A stretch of DNA of 64,000 nt from Fictibacillus enclensis (GCF_001457035.1 NZ_KQ758620.1:347598-411597), one strand, 5' to 3'; shown: positions 8,603 to 17,474, counted from the stretch's first letter. A program made the numbers and translations. The notes: generated from the sequence alone by a model not told the origin.

Positions 8603-9688
8603 TTAAACATGCTTTGGTGCTTTATATGGTTTCGGAAGCTTAAACCCATGCTGGGCCATCACCTGGCGCAAACGGTCAGGATAATCGGTGATCAAGCCGT
8701 CGACTCCGTCATTAATGAGCTTGTTCATGGTTGGCTTATCATCCACCGTCCAAGGAATGACTTTCATCCCTGCCTTATGGGCTTCATCTACCATTTGCTT
8801 GGTCACGTAGGGCTCATAGTTTTCATCGGTAATCTTTCCATCCTGCGGGAAACCATGAACAGGTGAGATCGCATCTGCCCCAAACGAGTGGGCGGCCGCC
8901 ACAAGGTCACCATTAAAGTCGTCAATATCAATGCCGCCAAGCCATGGGGAGGCGCCTGGCTGTCCAGGCTGCAGGAATTGCGGTCCGTTTGTCAGCGCCA
9001 CAATCGGAAGACGGGGTTCGACTTCACGCATCCGCATAAGAGATCCCCAGTCAAAGCTTTGAATCGAAACACGGTTGAGCATTCCGGCTTCACGAACCTG
9101 GCGGGCGACGATTTGTACAAATTCTTCACGCGGAGCCGTCTCTTCCGGAGCACCGGCCTCTACTTTTGTTTCTATGTTCATCCATACCTTTTTCGCTTTG
9201 TACCGTTTCACCAGATCAAAAATATCCGTCAAGAGCGGCATTTTGGCACCATGGCTTGCCACCTGTCCCGGAAACTGGGGCAGCGTAGAGGAACCACAGT
9301 CCAACGTCCGAATCTGACTCAGTGTCAGATTTTTTATGTATTTGCCAACATACGGGTATTCCGGATCGCCTGCAAAAGCGGGCTTTGTATCCCGGCATTT
9401 GGCCCCCGAAATTTGCCGGTCATGCGTAACAACTGCCTGGTGGTCTTCTGTAATTTGCACATCCAGCTCCAGCGTGCTCACCCCAAGCTCCAGAGCACGG
9501 GAAAAGGAAGCGATGGTGGATTCCACCGTAAGCCCGATTCCTCCGCGGTGGGCTTCCAGATCAAACCCCCTTTTCCCAAAAGATTGATGGCCTTTATCAG
9601 CTGCTGAAACCGTTGGCCCCGCTCCAAAAACAGCCAGTGAACTGATCATGATTGTTGAAATAACCGTCCCTATAACCTTCTTTTTCAT
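8603..9688 (-). CDS. glpQ: Secreted glycerophosphodiester phosphodiesterase
   Basis: The 361-residue protein has a signal peptide (1-30, ending TVSAAD) and a GDPD TIM barrel. LEAHRGGIG near 45 supplies the catalytic His-Arg, STIASFSRALELGVSTLELDVQITED carries the metal-binding Glu/Asp, and VVTHD near 88-92 supplies the second catalytic His; VIPWTVDD and GLITDYPDRL close the barrel. It hydrolyses glycerophosphodiesters to glycerol-3-phosphate outside the cell, releasing phosphate and carbon from phospholipid or teichoic acid debris. AGGGGAG stands ahead of the ATG. The length matches Bacillus GlpQ-type enzymes. Confidence 0.88.
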   Translation of the reverse strand: MKKKVIGTVISTIMISSLAVFGAGPTVSAADKGHQSFGKRGFDLEAHRGGIGLTVESTIASFSRALELGVSTLELDVQITEDHQAVVTHDRQISGAKCRDTKPAFAGDPEYPYVGKYIKNLTLSQIRTLDCGSSTLPQFPGQVASHGAKMPLLTDIFDLVKRYKAKKVWMNIETKVEAGAPEETAPREEFVQIVARQVREAGMLNRVSIQSFDWGSLMRMREVEPRLPIVALTNGPQFLQPGQPGASPWLGGIDIDDFNGDLVAAAHSFGADAISPVHGFPQDGKITDENYEPYVTKQMVDEAHKAGMKVIPWTVDDKPTMNKLINDGVDGLITDYPDRLRQVMAQHGFKLPKPYKAPKHV

Positions 9689-9784
9689 CTGCTTTTCTCC
9701 CCTTAAACGCTATAGTAGAATACGTTTCAAGTATAAAGGGCCTTTATAAACCCTTATTGAAGCAAATGTTAAGAAAACATATGG

Positions 9785-10240
9785 TTAGAGTTTCATTGTC
9801 ATAAACACACTGTTCGGATCGTTGGTATAATGAGCAAACGGCCTACACTCCTCAAATCCGAAACGAGTGTAAAGCCTTCTCGCCGGTTCAAAGGCTTCCA
9901 TGGAGCCGGTTTCAAGACTCAGCCGCTCATAGCCCCGATGTTTCGCTTCGGCAATGATATGTTGGAGAAGCTTCTGCGCTACTCCTTTTCTCAAATGGGA
10001 GGTTGCCGTGCGCATGGATTTGATTTCTCCATGCCGGGCGTCCAGTTCCTTTAATGCGCCACAGCCCATAAGCTCGCCGTCCGTCCATACACTCCAAAAC
10101 GTGATATCCGGCTTCCGTAAGCCGTCCAGATTCAAGGCATGAATGCTTTCCGGGGGCGAATGCAGCTGCATTCCCTGAAGGTGCTCCCCAATCAGTGACC
10201 TGATTTCGGTTCCTGTTAAATCGTCTTCTCTTATAACCAC
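9785..10240 (-). CDS. GNAT-family N-acetyltransferase
   Basis: The protein (about 151 residues from a GTG at 10240, preceded by GGGGAGG) has the GNAT signature MRTATSHLRKGVAQKLLQHI, with the R/KxxGV acetyl-CoA loop, and ARRLYTRFGFEECRPF near the end. It resembles YsnE/PhnO-like acetyltransferases; substrate unknown. A longer frame starts at TTG 10261 but that codon overlaps the ribosome site. It is the last gene of a probable three-gene run with the RibD-like and VOC genes. Confidence 0.8.
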   Translation of the reverse strand: MVIREDDLTGTEIRSLIGEHLQGMQLHSPPESIHALNLDGLRKPDITFWSVWTDGELMGCGALKELDARHGEIKSMRTATSHLRKGVAQKLLQHIIAEAKHRGYERLSLETGSMEAFEPARRLYTRFGFEECRPFAHYTNDPNSVFMTMKL

Positions 10241-10270
10241 TTTCGATTCCTCCCCACCCAAAATCTATTT

Positions 10271-10849
10271 CTATTTAGCGGTCTGATAATGTAATAACAC
10301 ATTGCCAGATTCAAACGCCTGGGTTCTTATCAGTGTCAGAGCGGTTTGTTTCATCCCCTGATACATCGCCTTCCCTTCGCCCGCAATGACAGGCGTCATA
10401 ATCAGCATGTATTCATCAATTAGGCCTGCATTTCCCAACTGCTGCACGATTGATCCGCTTCCAAAAATCAAAATATTGGCGCCTTCTTCCTGCTTAACCC
10501 TTGTAATTACCTCTACCGGGTCACTCCTGTACAGCTCGGTATTTTCCCATGTGGCTTTTTTAATAGTTGTTGAAAAAACAATTTTGGTATTATCAGTGAG
10601 TACCTGGGCAACATCCTTTAAATACTGCGGAGTGTTGGGATCGTTGAGCATGGGCACCCAGCTTCGTTCAAACCCTCTATACGTATCTGCACCGAAGATG
10701 AAGGCTGATACTTCTTCTTCATCACTCCGGACCGCTTTGTCCACTTCCGGATCCTGAATGAACCAATCCATTCCAAACGCGGCTTCATTCAGACTCGCAA
10801 AATACCCGTCCACTGATACTCGGTTCAGCACCGTAATTTTCCGCATCAT
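10271..10849 (-). CDS. Dihydrofolate reductase-like / RibD C-terminal domain protein
   Basis: The 192-residue protein covers one RibD_C domain: ITVLNRVSVDGYFA at the start, FIFGADTYRGFE near 50 and ILIFGSGSIVQQLGNAGLIDEYMLIMTPVIAGEGK near 125-160, the NADPH-binding core shared by riboflavin reductase and DHFR. Stand-alone versions are common in Bacillus and their reactions are mostly unknown. AAAGGA precedes ATG at 10849. It lies between a VOC gene and a GNAT gene on one strand. Confidence 0.8.
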   Translation of the reverse strand: MMRKITVLNRVSVDGYFASLNEAAFGMDWFIQDPEVDKAVRSDEEEVSAFIFGADTYRGFERSWVPMLNDPNTPQYLKDVAQVLTDNTKIVFSTTIKKATWENTELYRSDPVEVITRVKQEEGANILIFGSGSIVQQLGNAGLIDEYMLIMTPVIAGEGKAMYQGMKQTALTLIRTQAFESGNVLLHYQTAK

Positions 10850-10974
10850 TCATCATCCTTTCCAAGATATAAACACTGCCGCTACTGAAGTCGATTAAGT
10901 ATTTTTCATTCACCCCATTTTTTTGCCGCGGCCAAAAATGTATCATTGACCAGCTTTGCTTGTATTCATCTCTC

Positions 10975-11355
10975 CTATTTCTTCATCATGTTCAGCTGCC
11001 AGGAGACCCCATAGCGGTCCTCGACCCAGGAGAACTTTTCACTGATTGGTGTATCGGCAATCGGCATAAGCACCTTCCCGTTATCCGACAGTTTGTGGTG
11101 CATTTCCTCCAGCTCCTCACCGGAATCATATTCTATAAATAATGAAAGAGCGGGAGTGAACGTAAAACCATGCTCGATCATGCTGTCAATGGCCATCAGT
11201 TTTTGCCCTTTAATCGTAAACGTCGCATACAGCACCATCCCATTTTCCTGGTACAGAATGTTTCCAACTTCCGAATCCTTGAACGTGGACGTATAAAAAC
11301 GGATCGCCTCTTCCGCTTTTCCCTCAAACAACAAAAACGGAGTTACCTTCTGCAT
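10975..11355 (-). CDS. VOC / PhnB-like glyoxalase-fold protein
   Basis: The 126-residue protein has the two beta-alpha-beta-beta-beta repeats of the vicinal-oxygen-chelate fold in the PhnB-like arrangement: TPFLLFEGKAEEAIRFYTSTF at the N-terminus and DRYGVSWQLNM at the C-terminus. PhnB-type proteins often lack a full metal triad and function is unknown. AAAGGAGAGG precedes the ATG. It heads the RibD-like and GNAT genes. Confidence 0.82.
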   Translation of the reverse strand: MQKVTPFLLFEGKAEEAIRFYTSTFKDSEVGNILYQENGMVLYATFTIKGQKLMAIDSMIEHGFTFTPALSLFIEYDSGEELEEMHHKLSDNGKVLMPIADTPISEKFSWVEDRYGVSWQLNMMKK

Positions 11356-11505
11356 CGTATCCTCTCCTTTCTACATAAATAAATTTTCAAGAACAAGCCT
11401 TTATTTCCTTTTTCTACAAAGGTTATTATTGATTTTTAACCAATCGAAATGGTAGCGTAAGGACTAGAAAAAGATGCAGAATACGAAAAAGGGGAAACAA
11501 AATTA

Positions 11506-12483
11506 ATGATTTCCAGAGAAAGATTAGAAAACAACCAAGTTTGGCTGTATGTGATTGTACTGATCTCCGCATCCGGACTAGGATTAACCGCTCCTGATAT
11601 TGGGGCCAAATTAGATGCCACCATTTCTTTTGTCATCGCTATCCTGATGTATAGCATGGTTTCACAGATTCCATTTACTTCTTTAAAAGAGTCATTGGCA
11701 AATCGCCGTTTTATTTGGGCTTTATTAACGGTGAACTATCTCGCTGTTCCTATTGTGGTATGGCTTCTATCAAAGTTACTGCCCGACTATCCGCCGTTAT
11801 TGCTTGGAGTTTATCTGGTATTACTTACACCTTGTATTGATTATGTGATTGTTTTTACCGCTCTGGGAAGAGGAAACGAAAAGATCATCCTTACTTCTAC
11901 GCCTATACTCTTCATTACACAGATGCTGCTGTTGCCACTGTATTTATGGCTGTTGATTGGAAATGAGGCGGCTGAAATCGTAGACCCCCGTCCATTCCTT
12001 GAAGCCTTTATTTTTCTCATTGTTATCCCTTTAGGACTTGCTGTGATCCTGCAGCTATTTGCAAGAAAGTCATCAGTCGGAAGTAAAATCATAGATACCT
12101 CAGCGTGGTTTCCTGTTCCATTCATGGCTCTTACGCTTTTTGTTGTTGTATCTTCTCAAATCGGCAAATTATCAACCAATATGGACCTGATTATCAAAGT
12201 CATTCCTGTCTATATTGCTTTTATGATCATCATGCCGTTCATTTCCAGGTTAATGGTCAAGTGGTTCAAGCTTGATATTGGATCTGGCCGCGCCCTGATT
12301 TTCAGCGGTTCTACACGCAATTCGCTTGTCGTGCTTCCTCTGGCATTATCCCTACCGGGTCAATTGAGCACATTGGTAGCGGCCATCATCGTAACACAAA
12401 CCATCGTGGAGCTTGCCGGTGAACTCATTTATATCCGATTCGTTCCCAATATCCTTTTACGCGAACGTAAGGAAGCACCTTAA
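11506..12483 (+). CDS. Acr3/BASS-superfamily membrane transporter (arsenic-resistance-like)
   Basis: The 325-residue protein has about ten hydrophobic helices. VYLVLLTPCIDYVIVFTALGRGNE (about 105-128) contains the conserved Cys-containing helix of Acr3/ArsB-like BASS carriers, and FSGSTRNSLVVLPLAL (about 266-281) matches the second signature helix. Acr3 proteins export arsenite; a divergent member may carry another anion or organic acid. No ars regulator or reductase lies beside it, so arsenic resistance is not shown by context. AAGGGGAAA lies ahead of the ATG. Confidence 0.78.
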   Translation: MISRERLENNQVWLYVIVLISASGLGLTAPDIGAKLDATISFVIAILMYSMVSQIPFTSLKESLANRRFIWALLTVNYLAVPIVVWLLSKLLPDYPPLLLGVYLVLLTPCIDYVIVFTALGRGNEKIILTSTPILFITQMLLLPLYLWLLIGNEAAEIVDPRPFLEAFIFLIVIPLGLAVILQLFARKSSVGSKIIDTSAWFPVPFMALTLFVVVSSQIGKLSTNMDLIIKVIPVYIAFMIIMPFISRLMVKWFKLDIGSGRALIFSGSTRNSLVVLPLALSLPGQLSTLVAAIIVTQTIVELAGELIYIRFVPNILLRERKEAP

Positions 12484-12495
12484 TTTCAGATACAA

Positions 12496-12529
12496 AACAA
12501 AAAACCAACTCCTCAAAGTTGGTTTTTTT
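12496..12529. terminator. Bidirectional intrinsic terminator
   Basis: Stem AAAAAACCAACT / AGTTGGTTTTTT with a short loop lies between the convergent transporter and kimA genes. Confidence 0.9.
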
Positions 12530-12539
12530 GTATTCCGTA

Positions 12540-14363
12540 TTATTTTTTAAAACGGAACGGAACCGTAGCCACCACGACATCCCGCTTAAACAGCAGATAG
12601 GCCCGGATGAGCAGGCTCGACTGGTTATGCAGAATGTTATGCCAGTTCTTTTTGGTGATGAACTGCGGAATCAATACCGTTACCCGATAATTGTTTTCTT
12701 CCGCTTTGTTTTGAACTGTATCAATAAATTTCGTAAGCGGCATAATGATGCTTCGGTAGGAGGAATGCAGAGTAACGAGCCGCACATTTGGCTGCCACTT
12801 TTTCCATTTCTCTTCAAACGCATGTTCATCTTCCCGCTCAAATGCCACATAAACAGCAATAACCTGATCTGTGAGTGAAGTGGCAAAGTTAATTGAGTTT
12901 TCTACGACCTTCGTAATTCCTGCTACAGGAACAATAATTACATTTCCTTCAACAAGTTTTGGCGGCTGATTCGGATTGATGCGCAGCTGCTCACCCACAA
13001 GATCATAGTGCGTTTTGATTCGGTGAAACAGCAGAACGATAAGCGGCAGGAAAACGAGCACCGGCCACACTTGCGGAAATTTGGTTAAAAAGAACATGAT
13101 GGTGACGATGAAACTAATGAGTGCTCCCGTAGCATTGGTAATCAGTTTAAGCACCCAGCCTTGTGGCTTTTCCCTCATCCATTTCAAGATCATCCCTGTC
13201 TGGGACAGAGTGAACGGGATAAACACACCAACCGCATACAGCGGGATAAGATGCTCTGTCTTCCCGTTGAACACAAGAAGAAGAAGGATCGCCGCCACCC
13301 CAAGCGTAATAATACCGTTGGAGTATCCGAGCCGGTCACCGCGAATCGTAAACATGCGCGGGATGAATTTATCCTTCGCCAGGTTTACCGCCAGAAGCGG
13401 AAAGGCCGAATAACCAGTATTTGCAGCCAAAACAAGGATTAATGCAGTTGTACCTTGAATAAAGAAATACATAAAGGTTCTGCCAAACGTGTCATCCGCA
13501 ATTTGGGAGACAACCGTTTCTGTGGCATTCGGGGTGATGCCGTAATAATAGGCAAGGAATACAATCCCCGAGAACAGGATGGCCAATAGTCCTCCCATTG
13601 CCATAAGCGTTCGCGAGGCATTTCTTGGTGCAGGATCCTTAAAGTTTGGAATAGCATTTGAAATTGCTTCAACACCGGTAAGGGCGGAACTTCCTGAAGC
13701 AAAAGCTTTCAGCAGCAGGAAGAGGCTGATACCGGCAACTGGTGTACCGACCGGTGTGTGTAAGTTTTCAGGCACATGACCGGTAACAATGTTGTACGCA
13801 CCAACTCCGATCATGACAATCAGGGCCACAACAAATAAGTAAACCGGATAAGCCAGAATGGAGGCTGACTCGGTGACTCCCCTCAAGTTCAGGGTAGTCA
13901 GAAACAGAACAAACACAATTGAAATTGGCAGATTATAGGGATGCAGACCAGGGAACGCAGAAGTAATCGCATCCGCACCCGCTGAAACACTAACGGCTAC
14001 CGTTAATATGTAATCCACCAGCAGCGATCCGCCTGCAATTAATCCCGGATTTTTCCCGAGATTGTCCCTGGAAACCACATAAGCTCCTCCGCCATGCGGG
14101 TAGGCGTAGATGATTTGCCGATAGGATAAGATGAGAGCAGTAAGCAGAATGAGTACACCAACGGCAATCGGAATGGAATACCAGAAGGCAGCTGCACTTA
14201 TGGTAAATAAAACAATCAATATTTGTTCAGGCCCGTAGGCGACTGATGATAAAGCATCGGAAGAAAGAATCGCCAAAGCCTTCGTTTTATTCAGCTTCTG
14301 TTCACCCAGCTCAGTTGATTTGAGGGGTCTTCCGATCAATAACCTCTTCAAGGAATTTAACAT
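12540..14363 (-). CDS. kimA: KimA-type potassium importer (APC superfamily)
   Basis: The 607-residue protein has the same length as B. subtilis KimA (YdaO). Twelve hydrophobic helices span residues about 30-440, with SSVAYGPEQ, YPHGGGAYVVSRDNLG and AFASGSSALTGVEAISNAIP typical of this family, followed by a cytosolic C-terminal domain (about 455-607). KimA imports K+ with protons and is inhibited by c-di-AMP. The ydaO/c-di-AMP riboswitch at 14497-14622 lies in its leader, as in Bacillus, which strongly supports the assignment. GGTGGTGAA precedes the ATG. Confidence 0.93.
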   Translation of the reverse strand: MLNSLKRLLIGRPLKSTELGEQKLNKTKALAILSSDALSSVAYGPEQILIVLFTISAAAFWYSIPIAVGVLILLTALILSYRQIIYAYPHGGGAYVVSRDNLGKNPGLIAGGSLLVDYILTVAVSVSAGADAITSAFPGLHPYNLPISIVFVLFLTTLNLRGVTESASILAYPVYLFVVALIVMIGVGAYNIVTGHVPENLHTPVGTPVAGISLFLLLKAFASGSSALTGVEAISNAIPNFKDPAPRNASRTLMAMGGLLAILFSGIVFLAYYYGITPNATETVVSQIADDTFGRTFMYFFIQGTTALILVLAANTGYSAFPLLAVNLAKDKFIPRMFTIRGDRLGYSNGIITLGVAAILLLLVFNGKTEHLIPLYAVGVFIPFTLSQTGMILKWMREKPQGWVLKLITNATGALISFIVTIMFFLTKFPQVWPVLVFLPLIVLLFHRIKTHYDLVGEQLRINPNQPPKLVEGNVIIVPVAGITKVVENSINFATSLTDQVIAVYVAFEREDEHAFEEKWKKWQPNVRLVTLHSSYRSIIMPLTKFIDTVQNKAEENNYRVTVLIPQFITKKNWHNILHNQSSLLIRAYLLFKRDVVVATVPFRFKK

Positions 14364-14413
14364 ATTGAATTCACCACCATTTAAAATTGATCTCTTGATG
14401 ACTATAAAAAGGT

Positions 14414-14453
14414 ATTAAAAAAGCCCACAAGCCGACGTAAATAGACCTGTGGA
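14414..14453 (-). terminator. Riboswitch-controlled terminator of kimA
   Basis: Between the aptamer and the kimA start, CCACAGG pairs with CTTGTGG and is followed by TTTTTT on the minus strand. It is the expected expression platform: c-di-AMP binding favours termination. Confidence 0.85.
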
Positions 14454-14496
14454 CATTATAATTTTAGTCGCACAAGCTTCACCTTCTTGCCTCTAA

Positions 14497-14622
14497 AAAC
14501 GCTTACGAGGTTAGCTGTCGGATTCGGGCCTCAAGAGTAGCCCTACCTTTAAAAGGATTCACCCCGTGGATGGATTTATGCATCCAGATGGTTCCCCCGC
14601 ACACTAAGGTTTCAGCGATTTA
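14497..14622 (-). ncRNA. ydaO/yuaA c-di-AMP riboswitch aptamer
   Basis: The minus strand carries the diagnostic blocks of the ydaO family in order: CGCTGAAACCTTAGTG, GCGGGGGAACC, GGGGTGAATCC, AGGTAGGGCTACTCTTGAGG, CCCGAATCCGACAGCTAACC and CTCGTAAGCG. It lies in the leader of kimA, upstream of the terminator at 14414-14453. By family knowledge it switches the K+ transporter off when c-di-AMP is high. Confidence 0.95.
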
Positions 14623-14641
14623 AGAAATTGAAACTTCGTAT

Positions 14642-14670
14642 ATCATACTCCTGCTTTCGGCAATTGTAAA
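14642..14670 (-). promoter_or_regulatory. Sigma-A-type promoter of kimA
   Basis: On the minus strand TTTACA (14670-14665) and TATGAT (14647-14642) are 17 bp apart, just upstream of the riboswitch. Confidence 0.65.
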
Positions 14671-14754
14671 TAAAAAGATTAAAACCTTTATTAATCGGTA
14701 ATCTTATTTATAAAACCTTCGAAAATCTAATTATTTTTGAGAGGAGAGTATGTC

Positions 14755-14883
14755 ATGATGGAAAAGAAAGAACCCCTTTTATCTGATGAATTTCTGGATA
14801 CGCTGAAAAGGGAAATCAATGATCTGTATGGCGGTCCTGCTTTTGAACAAGGAGATGCTTCTGAGAAAATGGAAGCAGATTAA
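14755..14883 (+). CDS. Small hypothetical protein (42 residues)
   Basis: A short frame starting ATG-ATG with GAGAGGAGAG 8 bases ahead encodes an acidic peptide beginning MMEKKEPLLSDEFLDTLKRE and ending SEKMEAD, with a likely single amphipathic helix (DEFLDTLKREINDLY) and no membrane segment. It ends before a strong bidirectional terminator. I do not recognise a family. The good ribosome site and terminator context support it being real. Confidence 0.6.
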   Translation: MMEKKEPLLSDEFLDTLKREINDLYGGPAFEQGDASEKMEAD

Positions 14884-14931
14884 AAACAGCTCATGTTACT
14901 AGGTTGTACAAAGTAATGCTTTCTAAAATAA

Positions 14932-14963
14932 AAAATACCATTAGCTTTTCACTAATGGTATTT
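14932..14963. terminator. Bidirectional intrinsic terminator
   Basis: Stem AAATACCATTAG / CTAATGGTATTT with a CTTTTCA loop lies between the 42-residue gene and the convergent ywnB-like gene. Confidence 0.88.
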
Positions 14964-14973
14964 GATCGTATCG

Positions 14974-15618
14974 TTATTCTTTTTCGCCAACGACTGTAAA
15001 ACGCTGATTTTCATGCTGTGGCTTTTCAATTTCATCCAGCACTGCAATCGCATAATCAGCATAGCTGATATAGCTCTCACCTTCAGAATTCAGAATCATC
15101 TGATCTTTCCCCTTTTGATAAGAACCGGTACGTTTGCCATTTGGATTGAAAAAGGCGGCGGGACTAAGATATGTCCAGTTGATCCCGTCTGAACCTTGCA
15201 ATTCCTTCAAATTTTCAGCCGCCTTTGAAGCAGTTGGGTAATACGCTTCTGGAAAGTCAGGAGTTTCCAACATGCGGGTCGTTTGTGCCTCATCTACAAA
15301 CAGGCTGCCTGCGCCTCCCACAACAAAAAGCTTGGTTTGTGAAGACCCTTTTAGAGCCTCGATTAAAAGATGGCCAACTTCAACGTGTTGATGCTCCTCT
15401 CCTGGTGGTGCATTAAACGCATTAACAACCACATCGAAGGCTTTTAAATCTTCCGTCTTCAGGTCGAAGATATTCTTTTCCAGTACATCTGCTTTCTCAT
15501 TTTTGACCTTGCCGGCATTCCGGACAATGGCCGTCGCCTCATGTCCCCTTTCTATCGCTTCATTGATAATAAGACTTCCAACTTTACCAGTCGCACCAAT
15601 AACTCCAATTTTCATCAT
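14974..15618 (-). CDS. NAD(P)-binding oxidoreductase, YwnB-like
   Basis: The 214-residue atypical SDR (NAD(P)H-binding family) has IGVIGATGKVGSLIINEA (residues 4-21) as dinucleotide motif, VVNAFNAPPGEEHQH near 65-79, LFVVGGAGSLFVDE near 97-110, and a C-terminal YISYADYAIAVLDEI typical of YwnB/YhaQ-type proteins. It probably senses or uses NADPH. GGAGGG precedes the ATG. It is divergent from an Rrf2-family regulator, with two copies of TTACATGTAA between them, the same arrangement as ywnB/ywnA in B. subtilis. Confidence 0.85.
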   Translation of the reverse strand: MMKIGVIGATGKVGSLIINEAIERGHEATAIVRNAGKVKNEKADVLEKNIFDLKTEDLKAFDVVVNAFNAPPGEEHQHVEVGHLLIEALKGSSQTKLFVVGGAGSLFVDEAQTTRMLETPDFPEAYYPTASKAAENLKELQGSDGINWTYLSPAAFFNPNGKRTGSYQKGKDQMILNSEGESYISYADYAIAVLDEIEKPQHENQRFTVVGEKE

Positions 15619-15643
15619 CTGTTCCCTCCATTACAAAATTATG

Positions 15644-15692
15644 CTGTAATCATTTCGTTTACATGTAATCATTGTAATTACATGTAACCATT
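15644..15692. promoter_or_regulatory. Palindromic operator pair in ywnB-ywnA intergenic region
   Basis: The perfect 10-bp palindrome TTACATGTAA occurs at 15659-15668 and again at 15678-15687, start-to-start 19 bp. GTAATCATT precedes the first copy and is also found within it. The site lies before the divergent Rrf2 gene and the oxidoreductase start, so autoregulation and repression of the oxidoreductase by the Rrf2 protein is the simplest reading (inference). Confidence 0.65.
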
Positions 15693-15768
15693 TTGTCAAC
15701 AGGATGGATTTGCGCTATAATAGTACTATAGGTTAAACGTTATCCGCTACTATAAGAAGGTGACCAAT

Positions 15769-16209
15769 TTGTCCATCAGCAGCCGATTTTCTGTAGGCGT
15801 TCATATACTCTCTCTCTTAGAGATCTATAAAAATGAAACAAAATCATCTGAGTTTATCGCAGGAAGTGTAAATACCAATCCCGCGGTTATCCGCAAAATT
15901 ATGGGAATGCTAAAAAATGCAGGGCTCGTCAACGTCAGGCCCGGAGTAGCTGGCGCAGAACTTGCGAAGAACCTCGATGAAATCACACTTCTGGATGTGT
16001 ATAAGGCCGTCAACGTCGTCCAGGAAAATGAACTGTTCAGTGTGCATGACCACCCTAATCCTGAGTGTATGGTTGGCCGCAATATTCAGGAAACCATCAC
16101 TCCTATTCTCTCCATCGCTCAAAGCGCACTCGAAAAAGCATTGGGCAGCGTAACGATCTCGGATGTGGTAAAGGATATTGAAGAGAAAGAAAAAATAAAC
16201 AGTAAGTGA
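15769..16209 (+). CDS. Rrf2-family transcriptional regulator, YwnA-like
   Basis: From a TTG at 15769 (AAGGTG six bases ahead) the protein is about 146 residues. SSRFSVGVHILSLLE and FIAGSVNTNPAVIRKIMGMLKNAGLVNVRPGVAGAELAK (about 28-66) form the Rrf2 winged-helix DNA-binding domain. Instead of the three cysteines of Fe-S Rrf2 proteins (IscR/NsrR) only one Cys is seen near position 101 (PECMVG), as in YwnA/CymR-type members. It is divergent from the ywnB-like gene and is its likely regulator. Confidence 0.85.
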   Translation: MSISSRFSVGVHILSLLEIYKNETKSSEFIAGSVNTNPAVIRKIMGMLKNAGLVNVRPGVAGAELAKNLDEITLLDVYKAVNVVQENELFSVHDHPNPECMVGRNIQETITPILSIAQSALEKALGSVTISDVVKDIEEKEKINSK

Positions 16210-16210
16210 T

Positions 16211-16240
16211 AAAAGGCATCCTGATAATGGATGCCTTTTA
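16211..16240 (+). terminator. Intrinsic terminator of the Rrf2 gene
   Basis: Stem AAAAGGCATCC / GGATGCCTTTT with loop TGATAAT immediately after the stop codon. Confidence 0.88.
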
Positions 16241-16343
16241 AATTGGTTTATTTGGTTATTCGAGTCATTTTAGAGGAATTTTGGAGAGCAAAGATTACTT
16301 CGTATCCAAACTTTATGTATACCACTCTTTTTCGCCCTTCCGT

Positions 16344-16946
16344 TTACAAATCTTCTGGCAAACCATTAAGATACATATCAAGTGCATCGTCATTTTCCTT
16401 CAGTACCGCAATGGTTTTGGAATGCGGAGCGGTATAAATCACTGGATAATCCTTTTCGCCCTGCTCTGGTTGAACTCCAAATGCCAGCTTTTCTTGATCA
16501 ACGGAAAACTCCGCAGACACTCCCTCTTTATTGCCTCTCCCGTCCAGACGGACCCACTTCTTCAGGGATTTTAAATAAACCCCATTTAATGCATGAATAC
16601 AATATCCTTTATCTGGTGTATCAAAAAGCATCAGCCGTTGATAACAGAAACCCACCGGTATTCCTTCCCTTCTCAACAGTGCAGCCAACAGATTGGATTT
16701 GGCATAGCAAATTCCCTCTTTATGTGTAAGAACTTCAGACGCGGAACAGGTGACCCTCCTGCTTTGGATATCCCACGAGTGTGCGATCTCATCGCGGACG
16801 TATTCAAACGCTATTTTTACCTTTTCCAGCTCAGTTTGAGAGGGGTGAAAAAGCCTGTCCGCCAATGCAGCAATAGCAGGATGGGGAAAATCTATGACTT
16901 CCGTTTCGCGTAAATAATCATCTAGCTGTTCTGACTCACTAATCAT
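16344..16946 (-). CDS. Transglutaminase-like cysteine protease-fold protein
   Basis: The 200-residue protein carries the transglutaminase-core triad: Cys in HKEGICYAKSNLLAALLRREGIP (near 79), His in GYCIHALNGVYL (near 118) and Asp in WVRLDGRGNK (near 135). Bacterial members are usually peptidases or amidases; the substrate is unknown. AAGGAG precedes the ATG. It lies 6 bp upstream of the YkvA-like gene on the same strand, so they may be co-transcribed. Confidence 0.85.
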   Translation of the reverse strand: MISESEQLDDYLRETEVIDFPHPAIAALADRLFHPSQTELEKVKIAFEYVRDEIAHSWDIQSRRVTCSASEVLTHKEGICYAKSNLLAALLRREGIPVGFCYQRLMLFDTPDKGYCIHALNGVYLKSLKKWVRLDGRGNKEGVSAEFSVDQEKLAFGVQPEQGEKDYPVIYTAPHSKTIAVLKENDDALDMYLNGLPEDL

Positions 16947-16956
16947 GCCTAACTCC

Positions 16957-17337
16957 TTATGTATAAATTTTTACGGCCTTTACAATAATCCATACAAAAA
17001 TCAAAGCCCAAACCAGCAGAATGAGTCCGCCTGCCATCCAGTTCTTCGGCTTTTTCTGTCTGATCAGTTCTTCTGCCCTTTCCTCACAATCGTTCAGAAC
17101 ATGATTGGGTATCATTTTCAAAGCCAGCCAGATCCCAGCAGGTACCAGGATGATATCATCCAATAACCCAAGAACCGGTATAAAGTCAGGAATAAGATCA
17201 ATCGGGCTGAAAGCATAAGCTACCACCATTGCGGTAAATGCTTTAGCATACCAAGAGACCCTGTTATCTCTGCAGGCAAAGTACAAAATATAAATCTGTC
17301 GTTTCAGTTTTCTGGCCCAGGATTTTAATTTATTCAT
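16957..17337 (-). CDS. YkvA-family (DUF1232) membrane protein
   Basis: From ATG 17337 (GGAGG ahead) the protein is about 126 residues. The conserved DUF1232 segment AYAFSPIDLIPDFIPVLGLLDD lies near residues 40-62, and a C-terminal hydrophobic helix (GGLILLVWALIFVWIIV) anchors it. The function of the family is unknown. A longer frame reaches 17400 but has no better ribosome site. The gene follows the transglutaminase-like gene by direction and may share its transcript. Confidence 0.8.
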   Translation of the reverse strand: MNKLKSWARKLKRQIYILYFACRDNRVSWYAKAFTAMVVAYAFSPIDLIPDFIPVLGLLDDIILVPAGIWLALKMIPNHVLNDCEERAEELIRQKKPKNWMAGGLILLVWALIFVWIIVKAVKIYT

Positions 17338-17443
17338 AGGTCCTCCATACATGGGTGATTTCCTTTGCTTCTTCACTAGCCAGACTAAATCCTTTTTCAA
17401 ATATATTCCATTGCTAAAGAAAACCGCTTAAACTCTTTTGCAT

Positions 17444-17474
17444 AAAAAAACAGGCCGCTGTATGCAGCCTGCCT
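17444..17474 (-). terminator. Intrinsic terminator
   Basis: On the minus strand a stem of CAGGC...GCCTG with an inner GC/GC pair and ATAC loop is followed by TTTTTTT; it ends the YvbH-like gene. Confidence 0.7.
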
